The position numbers were made by a program, and so were the translations under genes. From NCBI RefSeq assembly GCF_036324505.1, contig NC_086370.1:11146512-11210511 (forward strand): a stretch of 64,000 nucleotides of DNA. The letters run 5' to 3'. This DNA is from Eleginops maclovinus. Lineage: Eukaryota > Chordata > Actinopteri > Perciformes > Eleginopidae. Below are positions 10,885-64,000 of this stretch, one piece after another. How positions within the stretch are numbered: the stretch's first letter is position 1; each line of letters opens with the position of its first letter. The notes under the pieces were generated by a model, which searched no databases, was not told the origin of the DNA, and saw only the letters and a list, made by a program, of their open reading frames with translations.

Positions 10885-11073
10885 CTACTTGAAGCCAACT
10901 GGCGAGGCAAGACTGGGCGCTACAGGATGGGACGCGGTCTTCCTCAAACCCAGCTCATCAGTCTCTGGGTTAGAGGTCTGCTGGGCTCGATGGATCTCTA
11001 ATTTCCTCATCCACTGAAAACACAAAGCTGTAGCTTCGGCCCCATCTGAGTTTGGCTCCGGTTGCCTCAAACC
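10885..11073 (-). CDS. Vinculin/catenin-like gene, exon 7 (C-terminus; two possible frames)
   Basis: Two acceptors eight bases apart follow one pyrimidine tract. The first (exon from 11073) gives a 62-residue end containing CFQWMRKLEIH and a stop at 10885-10887, loosely like the alpha-catenin tail. The second (exon from 11065) gives a 31-residue end containing TGAKLRWGRS with a stop at 10970-10972, closely like the vinculin end (GFTLRWVRK). The first has the better splice position, the second the better protein match. Confidence 0.7.
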   Translation of the reverse strand, partial: GLRQPEPNSDGAEATALCFQWMRKLEIHRAQQTSNPETDELGLRKTASHPVAPSLASPVGFK

Positions 11074-14000
11074 CTGGAATGAGAAAGAAATTGTGCAGGG
11101 GAGAATTTCAATGACAGAGAGTTAGAGCTGTAACGTATCAACCTGAGAAAAACTCATCTCATAAGTAAAAGATTTACAGTGATGCAGGAAGTCTCCGCCG
11201 CGTGGACCCCTCGCAGGACGGTCTGGAGTAGATTTTGAGTGTTCTTCACCAGGATCTCATCAGATGATTTGCACCCAGGTGTTACAGCATTGACACTATG
11301 AAACCGTCAAATTATTATTGTTTTCTAGCTTAGTTCTTCTCACCATGTGAAATACACTATACTAACCTGGAGATGATGTTGAGCTGGTTGGTGATGGTGA
11401 GAATCTGCTCAACTACAAGGGAAAGTTCAACTGTGCACTGTTTATCCAGGCAGTGGTTGGCAATAACTCTGAGGAACTGAGTTACTGACTGGCTGTTTGA
11501 GATCACATCTTTGGCTGCAGTGACAAATGCCTCTTTATTCTGAGAAAGACAAAATGATTGTAGATGAGGGTGCTTGCAAATATACATTCTCATGAAATAA
11601 AGGGCTCTCAGGTGTTCATTACCGGTATTGGTCCTTTCTTCTTCAAGTACTGAGTCATGTAACATAGGGTGTCAGCCATCTTCCTTGTCACCTGGACAAT
11701 TCGGTTGTCCTTGGGATCCCAGCTGTCACTTTCTTGCTTGAGAAAAAGCGACGTGTGTGTCAGCGAAGGAGTCTCTTTGAATGCTCCAAACCAGACAACT
11801 TCCTGTACAGAAAAAAATGGAGGTGGGTTATTGATACATAAAGGAGTCACCAAACTTAAAACAGTGTTAATCTTAATACCTACATTTTTTTCAAAATTTC
11901 CAGGTCTAAATTTGGCCATAGCTTCCATGTTCATATTGGGTTCTGCATCATAAACTCTTTCTGTGTGGCCTTTCTGCCAGGATGTCATTGTCATGTCAGA
12001 GCGAAATTCCACCTCTTTGTCTTTAGATGGCACTGGAGCCAACGCTTCTCTGACATCCTCATGTGTTTTGCCCTGTAGACCCATCATGATTTGCTCCTTT
12101 GCCTTTTGGTGCATCCCATCCTGCTTCCTGATCTCCTCCACCACATAGCGAGCTTTGGCTGACCAGCACTGTATCTGCACATCCAGACTGAGTGTGTCAC
12201 AAATGTAGTGAGTCTCCACCATGAGCCTCGCCCTGCTGATGATATCTGAGATCTGAAAAGACAGGTGGTCGTTGATGGATCTCAGGTTAGCACGGGCATG
12301 TGGGTCACGGATGTAGTGTAAGCAGTCATCAACCCTTTTCATGGCAGTTTTTACATTGTCCAAAAGGGTTTCAGCTGCGTTGTCAAATTTTTGTTCTGCA
12401 TCTTCTGTGTTGTTCTCCCGAAATCGTTGAGCAGAATCATGAGCAATGCTGACCATTTTTTGAAGTGCTGTATCATAATCCTTATTTGATTTGCTTAGAT
12501 GAACAAAAAGCACTCTAATTTTTATCAAAAGATGTCTCTGAAAACATTCTGATTTTGCAAGTTGCATTACACTAGGCATTATGTCCAGCTCTTCTGCAGC
12601 TTTGAGAAAGGCTTCTGTCAGGGATTTTAGTTCCTCCTGGTATTCTGTTAACTGTTTTGATTTGTAAGCGCTTTTACAATTCAGGCTGGTTAGCCTCGCT
12701 GCTTCTTGGATTCGTAGTGAGTTCTCTGACAACACTGAGAGCTTTTTCTGAGGGCTGAACTGGTTCACTGAGTTCGATGTTCCCAAAATCTTATCAAGAG
12801 AATTTAGCAAAATTTGAATGGATAGGCCCCAGAGGATGCAAAGGGCCTCTAGTTGATCTACCTGTCCTTTCAAAGAGGTGGAAAACTCGACCAGATACTT
12901 TGTGTTGTTGTGGGCTTTGTTCAGCTTGTTGTGTAAACTGCTCAAAGTTTCTTGACCATCGCTTTGTGAGGGTAAATCAGACGTTGTCAAAAGCTGGACC
13001 ACATCAGCACATAAAGTCATCACTTCATTCAGTTGCTGCGAAACACTGGCTACTATTGTTGGCCAATTTCCTTGCAGCTCAGTATAAACAGCTTGATACC
13101 AGGCTCCAGCTACCGGCTGTAAAACTTTTCGGGTGTTGTTAATCAGGTCAGTAAACTGCGTGCTGTGTTTGTAGAGGCTCTCCGTACTCATTGCTGAACT
13201 CATTGCCGTCTCTTGAGCCGTCTGGACAAGCAGCGGAGTCAGTGACACCAACTCTGCTCTAAAACTGTCCAACGTCTTACAATCGACTGCATCAACAATG
13301 GCCATGGCCTCCTTTGTGGCTTGCGCATAGCAGTTGGACAGCTCAAGAACACCAGTGCAGGCTCGGTTGAGTTCTGTCACATCCTTTCCTTTAGTCACAG
13401 TCACAACTTCATACAAGAGGGGTAAAAGGTCAAATTCAAGAGGCTTGTGGATTAGTTTGAGCTCAACAGAGACAGCTGGGATCTGTAAATCATCAATGTC
13501 ATATTTATGAGGCAGTTCTACTTCTACAGTTTCCTCATCTGAGAGCTCCTCCTCATGTACGATGTGGGAATCCCTCTCTGTAGCCTCAAAAACAGGGGAG
13601 CCTTTTGTCATATGATCCAGGTTAAGCTCACAGGCATCTTTGACTGATACAGATGACCGAGAGACTTCTGGTTGACGTGCCCCCTCGCGCAGTGGGCTCA
13701 GGAGATGTGGATGTTGCTGGCCGTCCAGTCCCTTCCTGAGCACCTTTAAATGCTGAATAGCCATGGAAACGTTATGTGAAAAAGTAGAATATACCTCTAT
13801 GTTTAGACTGGAACCCAAATGCATGTCTCTGATTGACTCTGCCACTTTGGTTCGGGATGACTGAACCTGTTTGAGTAGCACCAGGAGGCCATTTCTGTAG
13901 ATTGGGTCATTACTTCTGTCCAAGTGCCTCCTCACTGATTGAACTGCCAGCTTCATGTGACAAATAAGGTTTGCTGCATGTTCATTAAACAGTTTATAGC

Positions 14001-16416
14001 TTTGCTCTCTGTACGCTGTGACACATCCATGCTGATCACTGACCGCCTCATCGATAGCAATGCTGGTGAACTCTCTCACATCTATCACGTCACTGAAAGC
14101 ATTCTGAAGCTGACAAGTCTCTTCCTCCCATTTCTGACACACTTCATGAAGCTTTTGAACAGTTTGCATTGAATTATCTGCCAGCTCAAGCGACAGAGAT
14201 GCGGTCCGAGCCCTGAGTCTTGTGAGACTTACTTGTGAGTTCTCAATGTTCTCCAAACTTTTCGCATCAACAGCCACAGCAGAGATGAAATCTGCCACTT
14301 GTATTATTCTATCAGTGTTAGATATAAAATCCTCAACTAGTGGTTGAATAAAGGCTAGATCCATCTCTGTACAAGAATGTGAAACCAGGATCTGTCTCGT
14401 CACACTTAAAAGTTCCTCCACTATAAAAGATGCTGTCAGGAATGTGTCCAAGACTTGATAAAGAAGAGTAGTCGTCAAAGATTTGTCAAGCGTTTGTATT
14501 TGTTGCGCCAAAAAAGTGCAGGCCTTTTCAACGCCCTGCTCTAAATCATCCTCTGAGGACTTTAAAATCATTTTAATGTCTGACCAGAACTGCAGGATGT
14601 GACGACAATGAGCGACCACTTTTTGTTGAAACTCCCTACGAGAAGAGTTTGCCACAACCATACAGTGAAACACAATATCCCTCACCAGGCTGTCAAAGCT
14701 AGTGCCTTGGATTGATGAGGTGGCAGAACTAGTGAGTAGTTGCAAAAGACTGTTCCTCCTGTCTGTGTAAATCCCGCAAGGACCAAGTGATGCACTGTGG
14801 CATTCACTTCTCAGGGTTTTAATAATGTCATTTACTGTGCTCTGCACTTTGTCCAGAATGTAACTCTTGGCTGCCTGCGCCTGCTCGCTTGTAGGATGTT
14901 TGATGGTGGTGCACATGGCCGTGTGCAGCATGGAGATGCACCGCCTCAGGGTCTCTAAGGAATCTAGAAGCTGTTTGGATTGTCTTGGGTCCTGTAAGGC
15001 ATTTGCTCTCTCCATTGTCAGACTATGGAGAAGAAGCAGAGCCTCAGAAAACACCTGGAAAGATTTGAGTAGAGACTTGATGTCTGTGGTGGAGCCGAGC
15101 TCAGAGAGGCACTCCAAAACTTGATCAGAAGCAGCCACCACTCTCCTGATCGTTGCATTGTCGTCCACTAACAGAACCTAGGAGCACAGTGACAGAAAAG
15201 GGAACTTGTTACTGCTTGTTATGATTTTTTTTTTTAGCTAAGCTAGAGGCATCAACTGTGTGGAGGTCCATGAAATGTGGTGTATTGACACTGGGGATCC
15301 TCTAACTTTTCCTCTACTACCACCACATTACAAACCTACATTTGTATGCACATTAATCACTAATGAAAACAAATTGTGCTGCAAAGGTATTCTATATATT
15401 GTCACATATATGGCTATATGAGTGCCTAATATTATGAGAAAAGCAAACATGGGTTAAGGCCAGATTTTCTTGTAATCCCTACCTGATGCTTTGACAATGA
15501 AAGTGAACATAGTATCAAACATGATTCTCTAGTGTGCTAAAACGTTTTGTAAAATAAAAAAAGATGACAGTGTGAACTGTTGTGTCTATACAAGTTACAT
15601 GCAGTAGCTGATGTAATTCTTTATTAAGTATAGACCATAAAAGATAAGATATTAATCATTATCTTTAGATAGATAGATTAGATGTTTCAGGTGTTACATT
15701 CAAACAGCAGGTGATTTGTGTTTTTCCCTTTTAAGGAAACCTCTGTTAAAGTATTAACCAAATGCAGCTGTGGAAGATCTATTGTAACCTTTCTTTGTGT
15801 TTAATCAGTCAGTGTCTGCAGCTGTTCCTTCCTCCCTAATTCTGCACCACACACAACAACCAGCATGAACGGTGAAATATGTTAGATTGAGTTATATATT
15901 TAATAACATACTTGGAACCACCTTCCAAGAAAAAAAACTGGAAAACAATACTGTACTTTGACTACTCCCAGGAAGACGTTTTGTGTGGCAGTGATGAGTT
16001 CCTCTCTGTGCTCAGTCAAACTCGGCTGGATGTTGAGTTTCTGGGCTGCCAGCAGCACATGTTGTCCCGACACAGAGACAGACTCCAACAGGGACGACAT
16101 CTCCATGTGCAAAACCTCATCGTCTGTGTCACTGATCACCCTGAAAGCAAGGAACCTGGTGTTAATCTGATTATACATTACACATGTCCTTTTAACCCCG
16201 CTAAACACCACACTGTACACACCTGGAGGCTGCAGCTGCCATGTCCTCAGTCGCTTTAGCCATGGCCTGAGCTGCATCCTCCAGCTGGGTGAAGTGCTCA
16301 GGGTCCTCTGCACTGTCACACAACAGCACCAAGTGGCACAAGTGACTTGCGATTGGTGCGACCACCTGCTCCACCGCCACAGTCCTGATCAATCCATGAT
16401 CAAATAAAGAGGACAT
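10885..16416 (-). CDS. Vinculin/alpha-catenin superfamily protein, long form, uncharacterised
   Basis: Seven exons on the - strand: 16416-16223, 16140-15966, 15177-11884, 11802-11623, 11539-11367, 11295-11178 and 11073-10885 (or 11065-10970). All junctions are GT-AG and all phases agree, giving about 1,440 (or 1,409) residues. The start ATG at 16416 precedes IRTVAVEQVVAPIASHL, like the vinculin and alpha-catenin N-termini. Helical-bundle text runs throughout; a WEEETCQLQNAF...FNEHAANLICHMKLA stretch resembles the alpha-catenin middle domain, and VIANHCLDKQC...QLNIISSVNA the actin-binding tail. An acidic linker (EEELSDEETVEVE) lies near residue 670. Vinculin has about 1,066 residues and alpha-catenin about 906, so this protein has extra bundles, and I see no proline-rich neck. 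Likely a cytoplasmic actin/adhesion adaptor by family. I cannot name the gene. Confidence 0.9.
11178..11295 (-). CDS. Vinculin/catenin-like gene, exon 6
   Basis: Completes IISSVNA across the junction and encodes DEILVKNTQNLLQTVLRGV, close to the vinculin tail (EMLVHNAQNLMQSVKETV). It ends SCIT at donor gtaaat in phase 0. Confidence 0.92.
11367..11539 (-). CDS. Vinculin/catenin-like gene, exon 5
   Basis: Encodes NKEAFVTAAKDVISNS, VIANHCLDKQC and TITNQLNIIS, tail-domain helices close to both alpha-catenin (ADHCPDSAC) and vinculin (ISTQLKILS). Donor gttagt, two bases into a codon. Confidence 0.92.
11623..11802 (-). CDS. Vinculin/catenin-like gene, exon 4
   Basis: 60 codons including DSWDPKDNRIVQVTRKMAD and MTQYLKKKGPIP, which parallels the first tail helix of alpha-catenin and vinculin (a Trp followed by a conserved I-V-x-x-T/A-K-x-M pattern). 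Donor gtaatg. Confidence 0.9.
11803..11883 (-). other. 81-nt in-frame intron without stop codons
   Basis: Donor gtaggt, pyrimidine tract and ctgtacag acceptor are clear. The length is 27 codons exactly and the frame is open, so retention would add 27 residues rather than break the protein. The flanking peptides (FRPGNFEKN and EVVWFGAF) support removal. Confidence 0.8.
11884..15177 (-). CDS. Vinculin/catenin-like gene, exon 3 (giant, 3,294 nt)
   Basis: 1,098 uninterrupted codons in one exon after acceptor ctcctag, covering most of the helical bundles, the acidic linker and several extra bundles. The frame opens at GTT (15177), not at an internal methionine. Vertebrate vinculin and alpha-catenin genes spread the same region over many exons, so introns have been lost or this part was once a processed copy. 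Confidence 0.92.
15966..16140 (-). CDS. Vinculin/catenin-like gene, exon 2
   Basis: Between a ctttcag acceptor and a gtagtc donor. It encodes VISDTDDEVLHMEMSSLLES and AAQKLNIQPSLTEHREELI, ending TQNVFLG, which continues into VLLVDDNATIRR of the next exon as in the vinculin/alpha-catenin head. Confidence 0.88.
16223..16416 (-). CDS. Vinculin/catenin-like gene, exon 1 (coding part)
   Basis: The start MSSLFDHGLIRTVAVEQVV begins at ATG 16416. The 64 codons plus two bases run to the donor gtgtgt. The encoded helix (VEQVVAPIASHLCHLV) matches the first helix of the family's head domain. Confidence 0.88.
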
Positions 16417-16541
16417 AGTGAACAAAGTGATCCTCTGGGGTCAGAAGAAAGGTAGCATTTCTTGTGGTGTCCCTGCTGTATTCAGTGTGGGGTATTAATA
16501 ATTCAGTGAGCTCTACAGAGGAGCTGGTGCCTGGTATCAGT

Positions 16542-16554
16542 GTTTCATGGCAAC
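16542..16554 (-). promoter_or_regulatory. X-box-like (RFX) motif upstream of the vinculin-like gene
   Basis: Read on the - strand the site is GTTGCCATGAAAC: one perfect RFX half-site (GTTGCC) and one degenerate, shortened half. It lies 126 nt upstream of the ATG at 16416. X-boxes at about this distance are typical of ciliary genes driven by RFX factors. A single imperfect site can occur by chance. Confidence 0.4.
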
Positions 16555-19500
16555 CGGGGTCACATGAACAAATACACGCTGCCTCTTTTCTTGACTAATT
16601 GTTGTAGGTAGATCAATACTGTTTTCACTATCAATTATTCTGTTGACGATTTGATTACTTGTTTGTCAAGTGGATTTAGCAAAAGGGGAACATTCAAATT
16701 TTGTTATATAATCCTGAAATCTGTGCAATAATACTGAAATCTTGCAACAACAGGACTTTCCATTAAAAAGGGCATTTCATTTTAAGCATTGTGGACACGG
16801 TTGAACATCGAGGAGAGACGAATTGGCCTGTGTTTATGGAAAGTAGGGCAGCACATCCTGAGGGCTTTATAAGTGAATATAAATAGACCATTGTTTCACT
16901 GTATTATTAATTTAATTAGAAGATATAGGAAGCATTGAATTGCGTAAGTTTTAAAAAGTGGCACACCTTTGCAGAATTGACTCAAATGCCATAGAAAAGT
17001 AAAAAATGCCTGCCCAAATGTCTATTTTTTCAGAATTCTCAAGATGACATCTCTGTCATTTTTATCCAAACAAAACCAATGACAATAATTTGTAAAAATA
17101 AAACAGCGTAGGAAGTAAATCTGTATATTGAAGCGGTTGGCACTAAAGATGATATGTCATCTTGATAAATGAAAGTCATCAAAATGGTCATTGTTTAATT
17201 TGCTGTTAATGGAGCAATTTTAAACTCTGGATGTACATACTTACTGTATATACAGTAAGCAATGAAAAGTGAGACATTTATATTGCGGTTTTTGCACAAA
17301 ATAATTTGATGTGTTAGCGAACAACACTTCTTTGATCTATAAATACCTAGTTGTTTATGGAAAGTTTTAGTCTGGAGCAATTGAGCCAGCAGAGAGCACC
17401 ACACTCCATCAAAACACAAGTGAACCAACCCACAACCCCGCTGGACTCACTTTGACAAAAACAGCACAGAGCCACTCATTTTCACTCTAAAATTTATCCA
17501 CAGATAAATATACAGCTTCAACAGGAATTTAAACATCAAACATACAGCACACTATAATGGAAATGATATTCAGTGACAGTAGTATACTCAGAACAAAAAC
17601 CCCAAATAACGATGTGATTACCGGTGACAACAATCACACAAACAAAATATAACCATCACAGTTAACAGAAAATGTCAAGTGTCAGTTTCTCTGCATACAG
17701 GTTGAGAATCACTTTAACAGATGCAGAGTGAAAACGTGAATGTGTACAGTATATGCCGTCATGCCAGTGGAAATGAATGGTAAAATAAAGTGTGTCAAAA
17801 TAAGAGATTCATACAGACAACAGAGAGCCAAGCAATCACAGTGAGCCATTAAAGTGAGTTAGCACCGACATGTGAGACACATTAAAATATAGATTTTGTT
17901 CTTTGGCATTGCACGTTTAAATCTTGGCAAAATATATGTTTTTAATATAATTATCACCCAATGGTCATTGAAACAGTCTTCAAAACTGACAGCAAAGCAA
18001 TTTTTGGAGCATAATTGACCTTTTTTCTTCATTGTTTTTGCCATAAAGGTCTAAAAATGTTTAACATAGTAATATTCTTACTTCTCTGGGGACATTTATT
18101 ACACAATAGCATATTATTCACAATCAAATCCCAGCTTTAAAAAGGCTCCGGAGAACATGTGGGGTTAAAATGCGAGCACTGAGGAACTTTTAGAGTGGCA
18201 GATTTTTAGGGAGCTGACATTCCTACATGTTGACTTAAAACAAGCTTTTCCCATGAGCCCAAAAGAGCGCGTTTATGTGTAGTGATTGAGTGCAGCACAT
18301 TCCCACCTATTTTTAGGGAATTACTCATGCCGTGGGCCCCTTTAAATGACTGTAGGTGGACCCCCATCGCAGACTTTCATCTGGCCGTGGAGAATAATGT
18401 ATCCCGTGTTTCATGCTAAAACCAAATGCCTAATAACATAATAGTAAAATTGAATATGGTCTGCTTAGGCGAAGTCTAGAAAGGCTTTGGAAATAAATCA
18501 TGGTCAGGTATGTGTCATGACGTTTAGTGAATCATCTTACGGTATTCAATCTTCACTTGAACTTGGAGACTTTTGGGGTTCTGCTGCATTCCTGAGTAAT
18601 AGTTTCTTGCAAAAGCTGATTTAGAAAAAATACTCTAAAGGACATTTGACTTTTTAAGCATGTGTTCATTAAAGGCATTGCAGAGTTTTAAATTAAAATC
18701 CGACAAAATTATGTTTTTATCATCTTTAAACAAAAATCACATCATAGCTAATGGAATGCTTATGGTAAGTCACAAAGCTTGAAATGTGAATGGTGTAAGT
18801 CACAGCAACTTCAGGCGTGGATAATAAAGGACCCAGAGTCTAAATAAAGATGAGTGTGGTTTATTTGCACATCCTGAACCAGATCCTAATGACCACAGCG
18901 CCTCTGAGACAACCCTGACAACAGTAGCGGATGACACGAGGAGGACACGTTATTTTAATCATGGCGTGTGTGGGTCTGAAGCACAGAATTTGCTCCGGCT
19001 GATTATCTGTGTGAGGGAGAGGCAGTCAGATGTGTAGAACAGATATTTATACGGCGGAAATAGTACAGAAGAGATACAATCTTTCACTCCCAGGCAGAAC
19101 TGCATATACAAACGACTCTATCATATACTGTACAGGACATATCTTTGGCATAAAAAGTAAAGCTATGCAGCCAAGGCATTCATTCTTATCAAACATCAGT
19201 GCTTTAAGGAAAACATACTGTAGATCAGTTTGTTTATAATGGCCTTCAAAACCCAATCTCTTCTAGAAGCCCAGTTTTTTTTTTTTACAATATGGCTTAA
19301 AGTGTATGTATAAAAATAAATGTGCTATGTAACACAGCCCTGAGGGTTTTGTCGTCCACCAGTATTCATGCCGTCTCCACATCCCCGTACGGATGTGGGT
19401 CTCCATCAACAGCTCCGCTCTCGCTGGCTGGGAGTTACCTCCTTTGAGATTAGCTGAATTCCACAGCAAGTGTCCTCTGGCAAGCCACACTGTCACCTCA

Positions 19501-19701
19501 GAAGCCTGTTTCCTTGACCCTCACCCACAAAAAAATACCAAGTCTCCAAAAAATAAGGAGAATATTCTTCTCTTCCACATATGGAAGGCTGAAGGGAACT
19601 GGTGCCACTGGGGCGGCTGGACTGCGAGACCACGTGCTATTGGATCCTTCCCGACCCAATCCCTAATCTCATTGGCTCCTGCGGGACCCCCACTGCAAGT
19701 C
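16555..19701. other. Spacer between vinculin-like gene and itga9, including itga9 3' UTR
   Basis: No coding segment is visible. On the - strand the first AATAAA after the itga9 stop is at 18860-18865, about 840 nt downstream, so the itga9 3' UTR probably fills the right part. A fragment near 16600-16690 (tcaattattctgttgacgatttgatt) looks like a decayed copy of a common fish dispersed repeat. Confidence 0.5.
18860..18865 (-). other. itga9: Candidate itga9 poly(A) signal
   Basis: AATAAA on the - strand, the first such hexamer downstream of the itga9 stop (about 840 nt). Confidence 0.45.
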
Positions 19702-63793
<44,092 letters not shown>

Positions 63794-64000
63794 CTGCAGA
63801 CATGAACATAGGGGACAGGATTTGGACAAACGCTTAAAAGTAGCTTTAACTGTGCCAGCGAAACTTTTAAATAATAACTCTCACTGTAAAAAGTTACAGT
63901 AAGGGCTGAAAATGCTTATAACTATGAATACCAAACTTTTTTTCATGCAGACTGAGCTCTAGAAACAGACCGACATTTGCTTTACAAGTACAAATGCATT

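Noticed and set aside
11669..11953. + strand ORF opposite the vinculin-like gene
   Set aside because: Antisense shadow of exons 3-4; no support as a gene.

Overview
This window is animal nuclear DNA, almost certainly from a teleost fish. Genes are split by spliceosomal introns, the proteins match vertebrate families, and the spacers hold repeat types common in fish: LINE 3' ends, short AT-rich dispersed repeats, a Tc1/IS630-type transposon remnant and very long CA, GT and AAGT microsatellites. There is no sign of bacterial or viral organisation. All identifications are from reading; no search was run.

Layout. (1) 1-8126, + strand: the 3' eleven coding exons and 3' UTR of zc3h6, a nuclear CCCH zinc-finger protein. 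One of its introns is a textbook U12-type AT-AC intron. (2) About 8438-10552: a decayed DDE transposon between two convergent genes. (3) 10885-16416, - strand: a complete seven-exon gene for a long (about 1,410-1,440 aa) vinculin/alpha-catenin superfamily protein. About 1,100 residues sit in one exon. It does not look like a plain orthologue of vinculin, alpha-catenin or alpha-catulin and is the least familiar gene here. (4) 19702-63793, - strand: 27 of the expected 28 exons of itga9 (integrin alpha-9), from the first propeller blade to the cytoplasmic tail. The signal-peptide exon lies beyond the right edge. Its introns hold nearly all the repeats, and the largest (16.1 kb) carries two 5'-truncated LINEs.

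How the genes relate. itga9 and the vinculin-like gene are in tandem on the - strand with 3.3 kb between stop and start codon; zc3h6 converges on the vinculin-like gene. Integrins and vinculin/catenin proteins both act at adhesion sites, but adjacency here is no proof of shared function. zc3h6 is unrelated in function (nuclear RNA metabolism).

Most worth a second look: the vinculin/catenin-like gene (giant exon, competing 3' splice sites giving two C-termini, an 81-nt in-frame intron, an RFX X-box-like site upstream) and the AT-AC intron of zc3h6.
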